From Paenibacillus silvestris (GTDB lineage: Bacteria; Bacillota; Bacilli; Paenibacillales; NBRC-103111): a stretch of DNA of 64,000 nt. This document shows positions 51,533-59,748 of the stretch, in pieces. Under the pieces are notes generated by a model that saw nothing but the letters and a program-made list of their open reading frames with translations, was not told the origin of the DNA and made no database searches. The DNA lies in the NCBI RefSeq assembly GCF_009882985.1, contig NZ_WTUZ01000022.1, positions 1 through 64,000 on the forward strand, given 5' to 3'. The translations under genes and the position numbers were made by a program. Every line of letters starts with the position of its first letter. The stretch's first letter is position 1.

Positions 51533-51694
51533 GAGAACGCTCCTTAGATGTGATAATTATCTGTTTGTCCAATTAAGCTGGTTGCTAAACCAATTGATCA
51601 AGGATCGATTTAACAAAAAAATTAGCGAATTTTGGATAAAATACAGCTGTGAAGTAAAAATATGTAAGGAGTCCGAAAAATTAATCGAAACTTG

Positions 51695-51720
51695 TGAAAC
51701 GTGATGGGCACTCATCCGTA
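51695..51720 (+). promoter_or_regulatory. ECF (SigW-type) promoter of the terD operon
   Basis: TGAAAC (51695-51700), exactly 16 bp, CGTA (51717-51720): the B. subtilis sigma-W consensus in every base. It lies 50 bp before the first terD gene. The orthologous yceC operon in B. subtilis is known to respond to ECF sigma factors. Confidence 0.85.
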
Positions 51721-51769
51721 TCAAAGTAATGAGCGTACTACAAAACAAGTTGTGAAGGAGGTGGCCTGA

Positions 51770-52369
51770 TTGACTATCAGTTTGGTCAAAGGTCAAAAGA
51801 TCGATTTAACAAAAGGAAATGCTGGTCTTACTAAAGTAGTTGTTGGTCTCGGTTGGGATCCTGCTATGGTTGAGAAAAAAGGCTTTTTCGGTTCGAAAAA
51901 AACAGCGGTTGAGATCGATTGCGACGCTTCCGTCATTTTATTGGATGCGAATGGTAAACTGACAAAAGAGAAAAATGTTGTGTACTTCGCGAATTTGCAA
52001 AGTCCAGATGGCTCAGTTGTTCACTCCGGAGATAACCGTACAGGTGAAGGCGATGGCGATGATGAGCAAATTTCGGTTAACTTGAGTCAAGTGCCTGCAG
52101 ACGTTAGTAAAATCATTTTCGTCGTAAATATCTACGATTGTGTAAATAGAAAACAGGATTTCGGTCTGATTCAATCGGCTTATATTCGAATTCTGAATGA
52201 TTCCAATAAACAAGAATTGGTTAAATTTAGTTTAACTGATAGCTATGCCGGTAGAACTTCTCTAATCGTAGGTGAAATTTATCGCCACAGTGGTGAATGG
52301 AAATTCAATGCGATTGGTGAAGGCAGTACAGATACGACAGTTGGTCAATTAGTTAAGCGTTACACCTAA
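51770..52369 (+). CDS. yceC: TerD-family stress protein 1 (YceC-like)
   Basis: A 199-residue protein with a TTG start, AGGAGG at 8-nt spacing. It has the single TerD beta-sandwich. The calcium-binding loop GDNRTGEGDGDDEQ is intact (about 88-101), and so is the C-terminal [16 protein letters not shown]. An insert (KKGFFGSKKTA, about 36-46) is not in the other two copies, and this copy is the least similar. TerD proteins act in tellurite and envelope stress by an unresolved mechanism. Confidence 0.93.
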   Translation: MTISLVKGQKIDLTKGNAGLTKVVVGLGWDPAMVEKKGFFGSKKTAVEIDCDASVILLDANGKLTKEKNVVYFANLQSPDGSVVHSGDNRTGEGDGDDEQISVNLSQVPADVSKIIFVVNIYDCVNRKQDFGLIQSAYIRILNDSNKQELVKFSLTDSYAGRTSLIVGEIYRHSGEWKFNAIGEGSTDTTVGQLVKRYT

Positions 52370-52397
52370 TCCACTATAAAAAGCGAGGTCATTATCC

Positions 52398-52979
52398 ATG
52401 GCAATTTCATTATCTAAAGGTCAAAAAGTTGATTTGACAAAAACAAACCCAGGTTTAACGAAAGTGGTTGTCGGCTTAGGATGGGACACGAACAAATACG
52501 ATGGCGGTAAAGACTTCGATCTAGACGCTTCCATCTTCTGCCTGAACGGAGCTGGCAAAGTAACTTCTGAAGCCGACTTCATTTTCTATAACAACCGCAA
52601 AAATTCCAATGGCTCCGTTGTTCATAACGGTGACAACCGTACAGGTGCTGGAGATGGCGACGATGAGCAAGTTAGCGTAGATCTGGCTACGGTTCCAGCT
52701 GAAACAGAAAAAATCGCATTCTGCATCACGATCCATGAAGCGGATACAAGAAGCCAAAACTTTGGACAAGTGTCCAATGCTTATGTGCGTATCCTTAACG
52801 AAGGATCTGGCGCAGAATTGATCCGTTACGATCTTGGTGAAGACTTCTCCATCGAGACTGGCGTAGTAATCGGTGAGTTGTACCGTCACAGTGGCGAGTG
52901 GAAATTCAGCGCAATCGGAAGCGGCTACAAAGATGGTCTTGGTGGACTAGCTCGCGATTACGGCTTACAAACTTCCTAA
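52398..52979 (+). CDS. yceD: TerD-family stress protein 2 (YceD-like)
   Basis: A 193-residue TerD protein. It begins [20 protein letters not shown], with WDTN, DLDASIF and the calcium loop [14 protein letters not shown]. It follows copy 1 after 28 bp with GCGAGG. It is closer to copy 3 than to copy 1. Cytoplasmic, probably binding calcium. Confidence 0.94.
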   Translation: MAISLSKGQKVDLTKTNPGLTKVVVGLGWDTNKYDGGKDFDLDASIFCLNGAGKVTSEADFIFYNNRKNSNGSVVHNGDNRTGAGDGDDEQVSVDLATVPAETEKIAFCITIHEADTRSQNFGQVSNAYVRILNEGSGAELIRYDLGEDFSIETGVVIGELYRHSGEWKFSAIGSGYKDGLGGLARDYGLQTS

Positions 52980-53011
52980 TAAGTCAAAAATATTCTAAGG
53001 AGCTGTTGGAT

Positions 53012-53599
53012 ATGGCAATCAGCTTGTCCAAAGGTCAAAGAATTGACTTAACCAAAACAAACCCAGGTTTAACGAAGGCTATTATCGGTTTAGGCTGGGA
53101 TACCAATAAGTATTCTGGCGGTCATTCTTTCGATTTAGATGCTTCGGCATTTCTGCTTCATGCAGACAATAAAGCCAAAGGCATTGAGGATTTCATCTTT
53201 TATAACAATTTGGTTGGCGCGAATGGTTCGGTTCAGCATACAGGAGACAACCGAACTGGTGACGGCGATGGCGACGACGAGCAAATCAAGGTTGATTTCT
53301 CGAAAATCCCAGCGCATATTCACCGCATCGGTATTGCCGTAACCATCCATGATGGAGCCAACCGCAATCAGAATTTCGGACAAGTCTCCAATGCGTTCGC
53401 TCGTCTTTTTGATGAAGTGACGGGTCAAGAAATTTTGCGCTATGATTTAGGTGAAGATTTTTCAGTTGAAACTGCAGTTGTCATTTGTGAGCTATACCGA
53501 GACAGCCAAGGTCAGGAATGGAAATTCCAAGCAGTTGGAAGTGGCTTCCAAGGTGGTCTTCAAGCATTATGTAAAAATTATGGACTTGATGCGGAGTAA
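53012..53599 (+). CDS. yceE: TerD-family stress protein 3 (YceE-like)
   Basis: A 195-residue TerD protein from ATG 53012, behind AAGGAG. The frame is open upstream into copy 2 but without a start signal. It has [29 protein letters not shown] and the loop [14 protein letters not shown]. The C-terminus [18 protein letters not shown] resembles the decayed copy that follows. Confidence 0.94.
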   Translation: MAISLSKGQRIDLTKTNPGLTKAIIGLGWDTNKYSGGHSFDLDASAFLLHADNKAKGIEDFIFYNNLVGANGSVQHTGDNRTGDGDGDDEQIKVDFSKIPAHIHRIGIAVTIHDGANRNQNFGQVSNAFARLFDEVTGQEILRYDLGEDFSVETAVVICELYRDSQGQEWKFQAVGSGFQGGLQALCKNYGLDAE

Positions 53600-53610
53600 A
53601 GCTTAAACTA

Positions 53611-53647
53611 GGTGGGGTGGTGCAGCTTAGGCATCACCCCTTTGTTA
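53611..53647 (+). terminator. Hairpin after terD copy 3
   Basis: GGGGTGGTGC and GCATCACCCC form a stem, followed by TTTG only. It may reduce rather than stop readthrough into terC. Confidence 0.55.
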
Positions 53648-53649
53648 GC

Positions 53650-53836
53650 CAATGGGCATACTTCATCCAGGCACTAGGCAAGATATGTTGGACTATGAAC
53701 TGGGAAATCACTTCTCCATCGAGACAGCTATAGTTGCGGGAGAATTATATAGATACGGCGCAGTCTGAGCATTAGCGCGGTTGGATCTGGCTTCTCGGAT
53801 GGGGTATGAGATGGGTTGCAGGCAGTAAATAACTAG
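53650..53836 (+). pseudogene. Decayed fourth terD copy
   Basis: Only the C-terminal third of a TerD protein remains. One frame gives GTRQDMLDYELG then FSIETAIVAGELYRYG and stops at TGA 53766. The next frame continues with SISAVGSGFSDG, stops, then DGLQAVNN. These align with [20 protein letters not shown] and [14 protein letters not shown] of copy 3. At least one frameshift and one stop, with no N-terminus. Confidence 0.82.
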
Positions 53837-53862
53837 CGAAAATTACAGGAGGGTCAAGGCGC

Positions 53863-54606
53863 ATGACGGATTTTTTTCAAAGTTTTATCAATAACTTCCT
53901 AAGCTTTTTTAGCTGGGACGTGTTGTCGGAAACACTGACAGATCCTGTGAACTGGGGGATTATCGGTACACTCGTAATCTTAGAGGGCTTGCTTTCCGCG
54001 GATAACGCGTTAGTACTCGCGGTCATGGTTAGGCATTTACCGAAGGAACAACAGAAAAAGGCTTTATTTTACGGACTTATCGGTGCTTACATCTTTAGAT
54101 TTGTAGCTATTGGTGTGGGTACGTTCTTAGTTCAAATTACTTGGATTAAAGTGCTTGGTGGTGCATATCTCCTCTGGATCGCGATCAGTAATCTCTTCTT
54201 CAAGAAACATGAAGAAGGCGAGAATGGTGAAGTGAAGAACAAAGGTCTTTCCTTCTGGCGCACGGTATTAGCGGTAGAAGTGATGGATATTGCATTTAGT
54301 GTGGATAGCGTGCTTGCTGCATTTGGTGTCAGTGAAAAGGTTTGGGTATTGTTCCTTGGAGGTATCTTGGGCGTACTCATGATGAGAGGCGTGGCACAAG
54401 TCTTCTTGAAATTAATTGACAAAATTCCGGAGTTGGAAAAAACAGCATTCATTCTTATTATCGTTATCGGTCTTAAGATGATTGCCGGGGCGTTTGGCTT
54501 CCATATCTCCCATGTTCTCTTCTTCTCCGTGATTATTGCCCTGTTTGGCGGTACTATCATTCTCAGCCTTCTGCGCAATAAGAACAAATCGCAAACTCAT
54601 AACTAA
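53863..54606 (+). CDS. yceF: TerC-family membrane protein (YceF-like)
   Basis: A 247-residue protein with seven or more helices. The conserved metal-site motif EGLLSADNALVLAVMVRHLP (about 41-60) and the second one EVMDIAFSVDSVLAAFGV (about 144-161) carry the Asp pairs typical of TerC. The family exports manganese, and in B. subtilis supplies it to exoenzymes. It is the last gene of the SigW-type operon. GAGGGTC precedes ATG. Confidence 0.93.
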   Translation: MTDFFQSFINNFLSFFSWDVLSETLTDPVNWGIIGTLVILEGLLSADNALVLAVMVRHLPKEQQKKALFYGLIGAYIFRFVAIGVGTFLVQITWIKVLGGAYLLWIAISNLFFKKHEEGENGEVKNKGLSFWRTVLAVEVMDIAFSVDSVLAAFGVSEKVWVLFLGGILGVLMMRGVAQVFLKLIDKIPELEKTAFILIIVIGLKMIAGAFGFHISHVLFFSVIIALFGGTIILSLLRNKNKSQTHN

Positions 54607-54625
54607 AAAGAGAGCATAATTGAAA

Positions 54626-54681
54626 CTGTGCATCATATCTTTGAATAAGATGATATTAAGTCATTCAAAGAAGGTGCACAG
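54626..54681 (+). promoter_or_regulatory. Hairpin enclosing the ribosome site of the microprotein
   Basis: CTGTGCA (54626-54632) pairs with TGCACAG (54675-54681), and TCTTTGAAT (54638-54646) with ATTCAAAGA (54663-54671). The AAGGTG ribosome site (54671-54676) lies between the two right arms and the start codon is at 54683. Translation would be hidden unless the hairpin opens. There is no T tract. Confidence 0.65.
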
Positions 54682-54682
54682 C

Positions 54683-54784
54683 ATGATAATAGGCGGGTTT
54701 ATACTCTTTGGAATCATTCTCGTGGTCATTGTCGTTGCAGCCTCTGAAAAAGCAGAATCTGTCTCCAAATTTATCGATAAATAG
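54683..54784 (+). CDS. 33-residue membrane microprotein
   Basis: ATG 54683 with AAGGTG 6 nt upstream. It encodes MIIGGFILFGIILVVIVVAA, one membrane helix, followed by a charged tail (SEKAESVSKFIDK). It ends just before its own terminator. It is not recognised as a named family. It lies between terC and an ECF sigma gene, so it may belong to envelope stress. Conservation across species would settle whether it is real. Confidence 0.65.
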   Translation: MIIGGFILFGIILVVIVVAASEKAESVSKFIDK

Positions 54785-54791
54785 ACACCTA

Positions 54792-54818
54792 TGAAACCTG
54801 TAAAGGTTTCTTTTTTTT
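54792..54818 (+). terminator. Terminator after the microprotein
   Basis: GAAACCT and AGGTTTC form a compact stem, followed by T8. Confidence 0.9.
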
Positions 54819-54885
54819 GATTCGATTTGGTAGAATATAAAGATAGAGTCAAAAAGATGGCAGTTAAGAAAAAAGGAGCTGTAAC

Positions 54886-55494
54886 ATGCTGCAATTAAGC
54901 GATAGTCAGCTTGCAACAATGTGGACTCAAGGGGACTCCAAAGCGTTTAGCCGACTTCTTGAGCTGTATAAGGACAAAATATACCGATTAGCCTATCGGA
55001 TGCTTCGCAACAAATCGGATTCGGAGGATGTCGTGCAAGAGACATTTCTACGGGCGTATCAGCACTCCCATCGCTTTGACGCAAGCAAAAATTTCTCTAC
55101 TTGGATATTTAGCATTGGAAAAAATGTGACCATTGATTTTTTGCGTAAAAAGAAGTCGGAGCTGTCCATGGATACGAATCCCAATCCGTTTCAAGATGTG
55201 CTGCCTTTCTATGATAAGCTGACCAGCCTTGAGAAAACGCCTGAACTTCAATTAATTGAGCAAGAAACAGCAGAGCAAGTAGAGCTAATGATTCGCGAAC
55301 TACCCGATAAATATAAAACGCTAATTGTATACAAATACTTTTTGGATATGTCATTAGAAGACATTAGCAAAGAAGTGAACTTACCTGTTACGACGATTAA
55401 AACAAGGCTATTTCGTGGCCGCAATTACATTAAGCGCAAATGGGGTTCTCTATTCTTCATACTGCAAAGCCTGACATCGGTTATTATTTTTTAA
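54886..55494 (+). CDS. ECF RNA polymerase sigma factor (SigW-like)
   Basis: A 202-residue sigma-70 family ECF factor behind AAAGGAG. Region 2 (about 20-90) includes IYRLAYRMLRNKSDSEDVVQETF and WIFSIGKNVTIDFLR. Region 4 (about 130-190) has LPDKYKTLIVYKYFLDMSLEDI and TTIKTRLFRGRNYIKRKW. A hydrophobic C-terminal tail (FILQSLTSVIIF) is extra. No anti-sigma factor follows; the next gene is a pentapeptide protein. It may read the SigW-type promoter of the nearby terD operon. No such promoter precedes its own gene. Confidence 0.93.
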   Translation: MLQLSDSQLATMWTQGDSKAFSRLLELYKDKIYRLAYRMLRNKSDSEDVVQETFLRAYQHSHRFDASKNFSTWIFSIGKNVTIDFLRKKKSELSMDTNPNPFQDVLPFYDKLTSLEKTPELQLIEQETAEQVELMIRELPDKYKTLIVYKYFLDMSLEDISKEVNLPVTTIKTRLFRGRNYIKRKWGSLFFILQSLTSVIIF

Positions 55495-55527
55495 ACATAT
55501 CATTCTAGCAGACAGAGGAGCATCCTA

Positions 55528-56172
55528 ATGAGCACTTCCAAAATTGAAGCACCAAAGATGCCGAAAGTGTTGCCTTCGATATTACTACCTGAAGAGAAGC
55601 TGAACTCGGAAGACAGTTTTCATACTGGAATTATAAGCGATTGTACAATCGATAATCAGAAAGCGTCGAAAGTTGCTTTTGATAAAATTATTTTTCGAAA
55701 TGTGACCTTTACGCGAATCGCTATGAAAGACATTGAATTGACGGATGTTATTTTCGAAAAATGTGATTTATCAAATGTAGATTTTGGAGAAGCTACGATT
55801 CACAGAACTGAATTTCGTAATTGCAAAATTATCGGAATGGATCTGACTGGAGCAACGATTCGAAATGTACTTTTCGATGCTTGCTTAGGTGATTATATTA
55901 ATTTCCGGATGGCCAATCTGAGACAAGTTGCTTTCCAAGAGTGCTCGCTCTTAAGCTCAGATTTCTATGAGACAACGCTGCAGAAGATGTATTTCGAAGC
56001 ATGTAAGCTGGATCGCGCTCAATTCACGGGAGCGAAGTTAACAGGAATCGATCTCAGCTCTTGTGATTTCACCAGTCTAGGCGTAGGTGTAGAAGAATTG
56101 CGCGGCTGCATCATTTCAAGGGGACAAGCTTCCGTATTTGCAAGTCTTTTTGGGCTTATACTAAAGGAATAA
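55528..56172 (+). CDS. Pentapeptide-repeat protein
   Basis: A 214-residue protein. Residues about 45-190 consist of pentapeptide repeats with the A(D/N)LxX-like rhythm (CDLSNVDF, MDLTGATI, ANLRQVAF, CKLDRAQF, AKLTGIDL), forming a right-handed square beta helix. The N-terminal 40 residues are outside the repeat. Some family members protect DNA gyrase (Qnr/MfpA type), but most have no known role. It follows the sigma gene after 33 bp with GAGGAG, so the two are probably co-transcribed. Confidence 0.9.
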   Translation: MSTSKIEAPKMPKVLPSILLPEEKLNSEDSFHTGIISDCTIDNQKASKVAFDKIIFRNVTFTRIAMKDIELTDVIFEKCDLSNVDFGEATIHRTEFRNCKIIGMDLTGATIRNVLFDACLGDYINFRMANLRQVAFQECSLLSSDFYETTLQKMYFEACKLDRAQFTGAKLTGIDLSSCDFTSLGVGVEELRGCIISRGQASVFASLFGLILKE

Positions 56173-56198
56173 TGGGTTTACTGAAATGAGGGGCAACT

Positions 56199-56762
56199 GT
56201 GAAATTTGGTTTTGATATTGATGATACACTCATTAACTTAAGAGAACATGCTTTTCAGATCTATAATCGCAAGTTGAACAAAAATATTAGCTTGGACGTG
56301 TTTAATGCTTTAACCACCATGGGAATTCATGAAGCTTTCGGATTGACGAGAGAAGAGGGAGGGAAGCTCTGGACGAGCCTCCGCGATGATATTTATTACT
56401 CAGACTGCGCTCCATTCCCGCATGCACGTGAAATCTTACATGAGTTAGTTAAGCAGGGTCATGAGGTGTACTATATTACGGCAAGAGCGAAAGAACATAC
56501 GGAACGGACGCGAGATTGGCTTGTTCAAAATGGGTTTCCAGTTGTGGAAGGCCATTTCTATTGCGGCATGAGTGATACCGAGAAAGTACATATAATTGAG
56601 GCATTGAAATTAGATTATTATTTCGACGATAAGCCGAATGTTCTCGAGACTTTATCTCAATTGCCAGTGAAAGCCTATGTCAAAGACCGATGCTACAATC
56701 AGCATCTCGATTTGCCGCGGATAACTTCTTGGGATCAGTTGTGGGAAGAACTGAAATTATAG
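56199..56762 (+). CDS. HAD-superfamily 5'(3')-deoxyribonucleotidase-like protein
   Basis: A 187-residue protein with a GTG start behind GAGGGG. HAD motif I is FDIDDTL (Asp5 and Asp7), motif II is YITARAK (Thr), motif III contains the Lys in DTEKVHII and motif IV is YYFDDKPNV. This matches the NT5C/YqfW/YorS family of nucleotidases that remove phosphate from nucleoside monophosphates. Cytoplasmic. Confidence 0.88.
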   Translation: MKFGFDIDDTLINLREHAFQIYNRKLNKNISLDVFNALTTMGIHEAFGLTREEGGKLWTSLRDDIYYSDCAPFPHAREILHELVKQGHEVYYITARAKEHTERTRDWLVQNGFPVVEGHFYCGMSDTEKVHIIEALKLDYYFDDKPNVLETLSQLPVKAYVKDRCYNQHLDLPRITSWDQLWEELKL

Positions 56763-56767
56763 GAAAG

Positions 56768-58069
56768 TTACAAATTGACTGTATCGCCTGGTTGTAAGGA
56801 AAGTAAATATTCAATACCTTCAGATGCTAGCTGCTTAAGCAGGGCATCTGTTTCTTTTTTTGGGGCATGGACTAGAAGTTTATATGGACTGTTCAATGCT
56901 TGAGTCATTTTCCTTACATCAGGCAGTCCTTGGTGGATCTTGTATCGAACCATTTTTAATTGACAGCCACGTTCCTCTTCGCTCATCGCTAGAAGTCGCT
57001 GCGCTCTTGTTCCCGTAGCAACGTGGCCGGTTAAAAGAATGCCATTCGTAGATTTCGTGCGCAACTGCTCATAGTACCATTGGGATTTGGGAGATTGCAT
57101 CATCCCATCACTTGTGAACCAGATGGTTGCCCGAGAATTGGCCATATCCTCATGCAATAAGCGTTGTCGCTGATCTTCATTGTGGATTACCTCAAAGCAC
57201 TCATTACTCAAAGCCTCGGTGAGACTCTGCTCCATGCCTGGTTTCAGCCAACTGGCATGCTGGATCATTAGCTCCATGACCTGAATGAGTTCCGCTTCTG
57301 CACGTATTGGCGTTTCTGGGAAACGCTGACGCATAAGCATGAGCAGATCCTGTCCTCTTCCGCAAACAGGAACAGGCAGCAGCAGTTGACCACCTTCATT
57401 TAAAATCCCCTCAGCAGTAGCGAAAAGCTTCTCCAGCTTCTCGCTTTGATGCTCGGTATCGGTACTATAGGCGGCATCAATAATCGCAGCATCCAGAGGA
57501 ATGTCTCCATGAATGATGGCCTCAGGTCGATCTGTACCCAGGAGCAAAGCATCTTCGCTATAATCTCCGGAAAAAAATAATCGTTTCCCATCGATTTCTA
57601 GAAGCATCCATATCGAACCCAGCATATGTCCGCTGCGCCCCCAACACATGCGAAGCGTAGGTGAGAGTGCAATCCATTGCTGAGGCGGAGCCATGTCTTC
57701 GATGAAAACGTATTGAATACGAGCGATATCCGTTTCATCATAGGGCAGCTCTCCATCTTGTTGTTTGACGTGTTTCTCCCAAGATGCATAATACCCAGGA
57801 AGCTGTTGCGCGGTTAATCGGGTCGTCCATACCTTGCCGGAATAACCTAGCTTATATAACCAAGGGATGGCGATTGAGTGATCCTCATGCGCGTGGGAAA
57901 GAAAAACAGCGTCCAATTCTGCGACTTTGGTCGGATCAATCAGCGGGTACTCTCCGCTTCCTTCGCGTTTTACACCACAATCGAGCAAAATCGATGTTTG
58001 TTCATTGCCTATCCAATAACAGGAGCGGCCGTGTTCGCCAGCACCGCCCCATACGTTCAATTGCATCAT
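56768..58069 (-). CDS. Metallo-beta-lactamase/beta-CASP hydrolase
   Basis: A 433-residue protein from ATG 58069, overlapping the stop of the permease gene upstream (ATGA type). The MBL core has LSHAHEDHSIAIPW (HxHxDH, zinc site), MLGSIWMLLEIDGKRLFFSGDYSEDALLLG (broken here by the conserved GDY) and a beta-CASP insert (about 200-330). The C-terminal RMMBL part has LTGHVATGTRAQRLL. The family includes ribonucleases and DNA nucleases such as RNase J and CPSF73-like YSH1 proteins. This one is shorter than RNase J. Coupling with an iron-type transporter is unexpected. Confidence 0.88.
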   Translation of the reverse strand: MMQLNVWGGAGEHGRSCYWIGNEQTSILLDCGVKREGSGEYPLIDPTKVAELDAVFLSHAHEDHSIAIPWLYKLGYSGKVWTTRLTAQQLPGYYASWEKHVKQQDGELPYDETDIARIQYVFIEDMAPPQQWIALSPTLRMCWGRSGHMLGSIWMLLEIDGKRLFFSGDYSEDALLLGTDRPEAIIHGDIPLDAAIIDAAYSTDTEHQSEKLEKLFATAEGILNEGGQLLLPVPVCGRGQDLLMLMRQRFPETPIRAEAELIQVMELMIQHASWLKPGMEQSLTEALSNECFEVIHNEDQRQRLLHEDMANSRATIWFTSDGMMQSPKSQWYYEQLRTKSTNGILLTGHVATGTRAQRLLAMSEEERGCQLKMVRYKIHQGLPDVRKMTQALNSPYKLLVHAPKKETDALLKQLASEGIEYLLSLQPGDTVNL

Positions 58070-59724
58070 TCCACATTCCACTTTCTGTTTGTATTCATGT
58101 TGTTCACGATAAGCAGCAGCACAGTTGTGAGACCGACGGAAACGACGGCCATCGCCATGCCGAGCGAAATTTGACCTTGTTCAAATTGAGCAAAAATATA
58201 GGTGGCCGACGTTTGCATCGACGGCGGAAGCACCATCAGCGAAGCGACGAGCTCCCTGAGCGAGATGGTGAAGGTCATCATCCAGCCGGCAATAATACCC
58301 GGCAGCAGCAGTGGCAGGACAATACGTCGGAACACGTACAACGGCTGCCCGCCGAAGACTTGCCCGGCTTGCCGCAAGGATTCGTCCAGCTGGCCGTTAC
58401 GTGCCTTGACGTATTGCACGGTATACGGCAGGAAGAACACCACGTAAGTGAGGACGACCATGCCGTAGGTGTTGTAGAGATGCAGCGGCATCCATGGCGC
58501 ATTCCATAACATAATGAGTCCTACGACAAGGACCATGTCTGGCACTGTGTTCGGCAGCAGGCTGAACATGTCGGTTATGCGCTGCGGCAGCCGCTTGGCG
58601 CGGCCGATCGTTAAAGCGAACCAAGTGCCAAGCGCGGCTGCTAAGCAAGCGGCGAGCAGGGCGAGCCCTAGGCTGTTCAGCAGCGCTTTCATGCTCGGTG
58701 AGCCCCATTGCAGCAGCTCGCTGTAATGAAGCAGCGTCAGATTACTCCACGCCAGCCCGCCTCCCCGAAGCTTCATCAGCGAAGCTGAGATGATGGAGAA
58801 ATACGGGATGCCAATGGATGCGGCGAGTAGCAGAGCGACATAGAGCCAGGCTATCGCTTGCTGCCAGCCGAGATAGAAAGCGACTTTGTCGCGGGTACCT
58901 TTGCCGCCGACAAGGTTATAGGAATTCCGGCGGACTACTACGGACTGTATGTACCAAAGCACAAGGCAGGCCAGTAACAGTAGGGAGGCTAGCGATGTTG
59001 CTTTCCCAAAGTCAACAGGCCAACTGGAGATAGAAGCCTGGATTTCGGTGGTTAGCACGAAATACCCGATGCGTCTGCCGAATGTTGCTGGTGTACCGAA
59101 TTCAGCCAATGTTTTGACGAAGATGAGCAGAGCACCCATGACATAGCTAGAGAATACCAGCGGCAGCATGACGCGGCGGAGTGAATAGAGAAAGCTCGCT
59201 CCGTGAACAGCGGCAGCTTCTTCTTTGTTGCTGCCGACTTGGAGAATCGCATTGCGCAAAATTAAATATAGAAACGGAAACAAATGCAAGCTCATGATCG
59301 TAATCATTCCAAATAAGCTGAAAAAGTGGCTGCTGATCCATTGTGCCCCTGGAAAAAACTGTTCAAGATACCCACGAGGTTGCATGAATAAAATCCATCC
59401 CATGGAGCCAATGTACGGCGGTGTCATGAAAGGAATGAGCAGTACAATATCCAGCCAACGATGTTTGCGAAGCGGTGTTTTGGCCATGATCCAAGCTAAC
59501 GGCAGGGCAAGCAGCGTGCAACCAACCACGACCCATATGCCGAGCATTAAAGAGTGACTGAACACACCCGTCAGATCTTTCTCCAGCACGACCTTAATAG
59601 GTGCCAATAAATCGAGGGATCCTTTAACCCAAATGCTTTTGAAAGATACAAATAAAAGAGGAAGGACGACCAGCATGGCTAGAAGCAGCAATGCCAGAAA
59701 CGTCCCCGTACGTTTGAATATCAT
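58066..59724 (-). CDS. Iron(III)-type ABC transporter permease (double module)
   Basis: A 552-residue protein with about 12 helices formed by two fused permease modules, as in FbpB/SfuB. Each module has an EAA loop (EEAAAVHGASFLYSLRRV about 180-197; ESLRQAGQVFGGQPLYVFRR-like about 465-484). It follows the binding-protein gene. Its stop overlaps the beta-CASP start. The substrate may be ferric iron or another ligand; see the binding protein. Confidence 0.92.
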   Translation of the reverse strand: MIFKRTGTFLALLLLAMLVVLPLLFVSFKSIWVKGSLDLLAPIKVVLEKDLTGVFSHSLMLGIWVVVGCTLLALPLAWIMAKTPLRKHRWLDIVLLIPFMTPPYIGSMGWILFMQPRGYLEQFFPGAQWISSHFFSLFGMITIMSLHLFPFLYLILRNAILQVGSNKEEAAAVHGASFLYSLRRVMLPLVFSSYVMGALLIFVKTLAEFGTPATFGRRIGYFVLTTEIQASISSWPVDFGKATSLASLLLLACLVLWYIQSVVVRRNSYNLVGGKGTRDKVAFYLGWQQAIAWLYVALLLAASIGIPYFSIISASLMKLRGGGLAWSNLTLLHYSELLQWGSPSMKALLNSLGLALLAACLAAALGTWFALTIGRAKRLPQRITDMFSLLPNTVPDMVLVVGLIMLWNAPWMPLHLYNTYGMVVLTYVVFFLPYTVQYVKARNGQLDESLRQAGQVFGGQPLYVFRRIVLPLLLPGIIAGWMMTFTISLRELVASLMVLPPSMQTSATYIFAQFEQGQISLGMAMAVVSVGLTTVLLLIVNNMNTNRKWNVE

Positions 59725-59748
59725 GTAATCGTCATCCCCGTCCGGAGC

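Noticed and set aside
51770..54606. Plasmid-type tellurite resistance island
   Set aside because: The gene order terD-terD-terD-terC equals the chromosomal yceCDEF operon. No terA, terB, terZ or mobility genes are present.
54626..54681. Terminator of terC
   Set aside because: The stems are not followed by a T tract, and the right arm contains the ribosome site of the next small gene.
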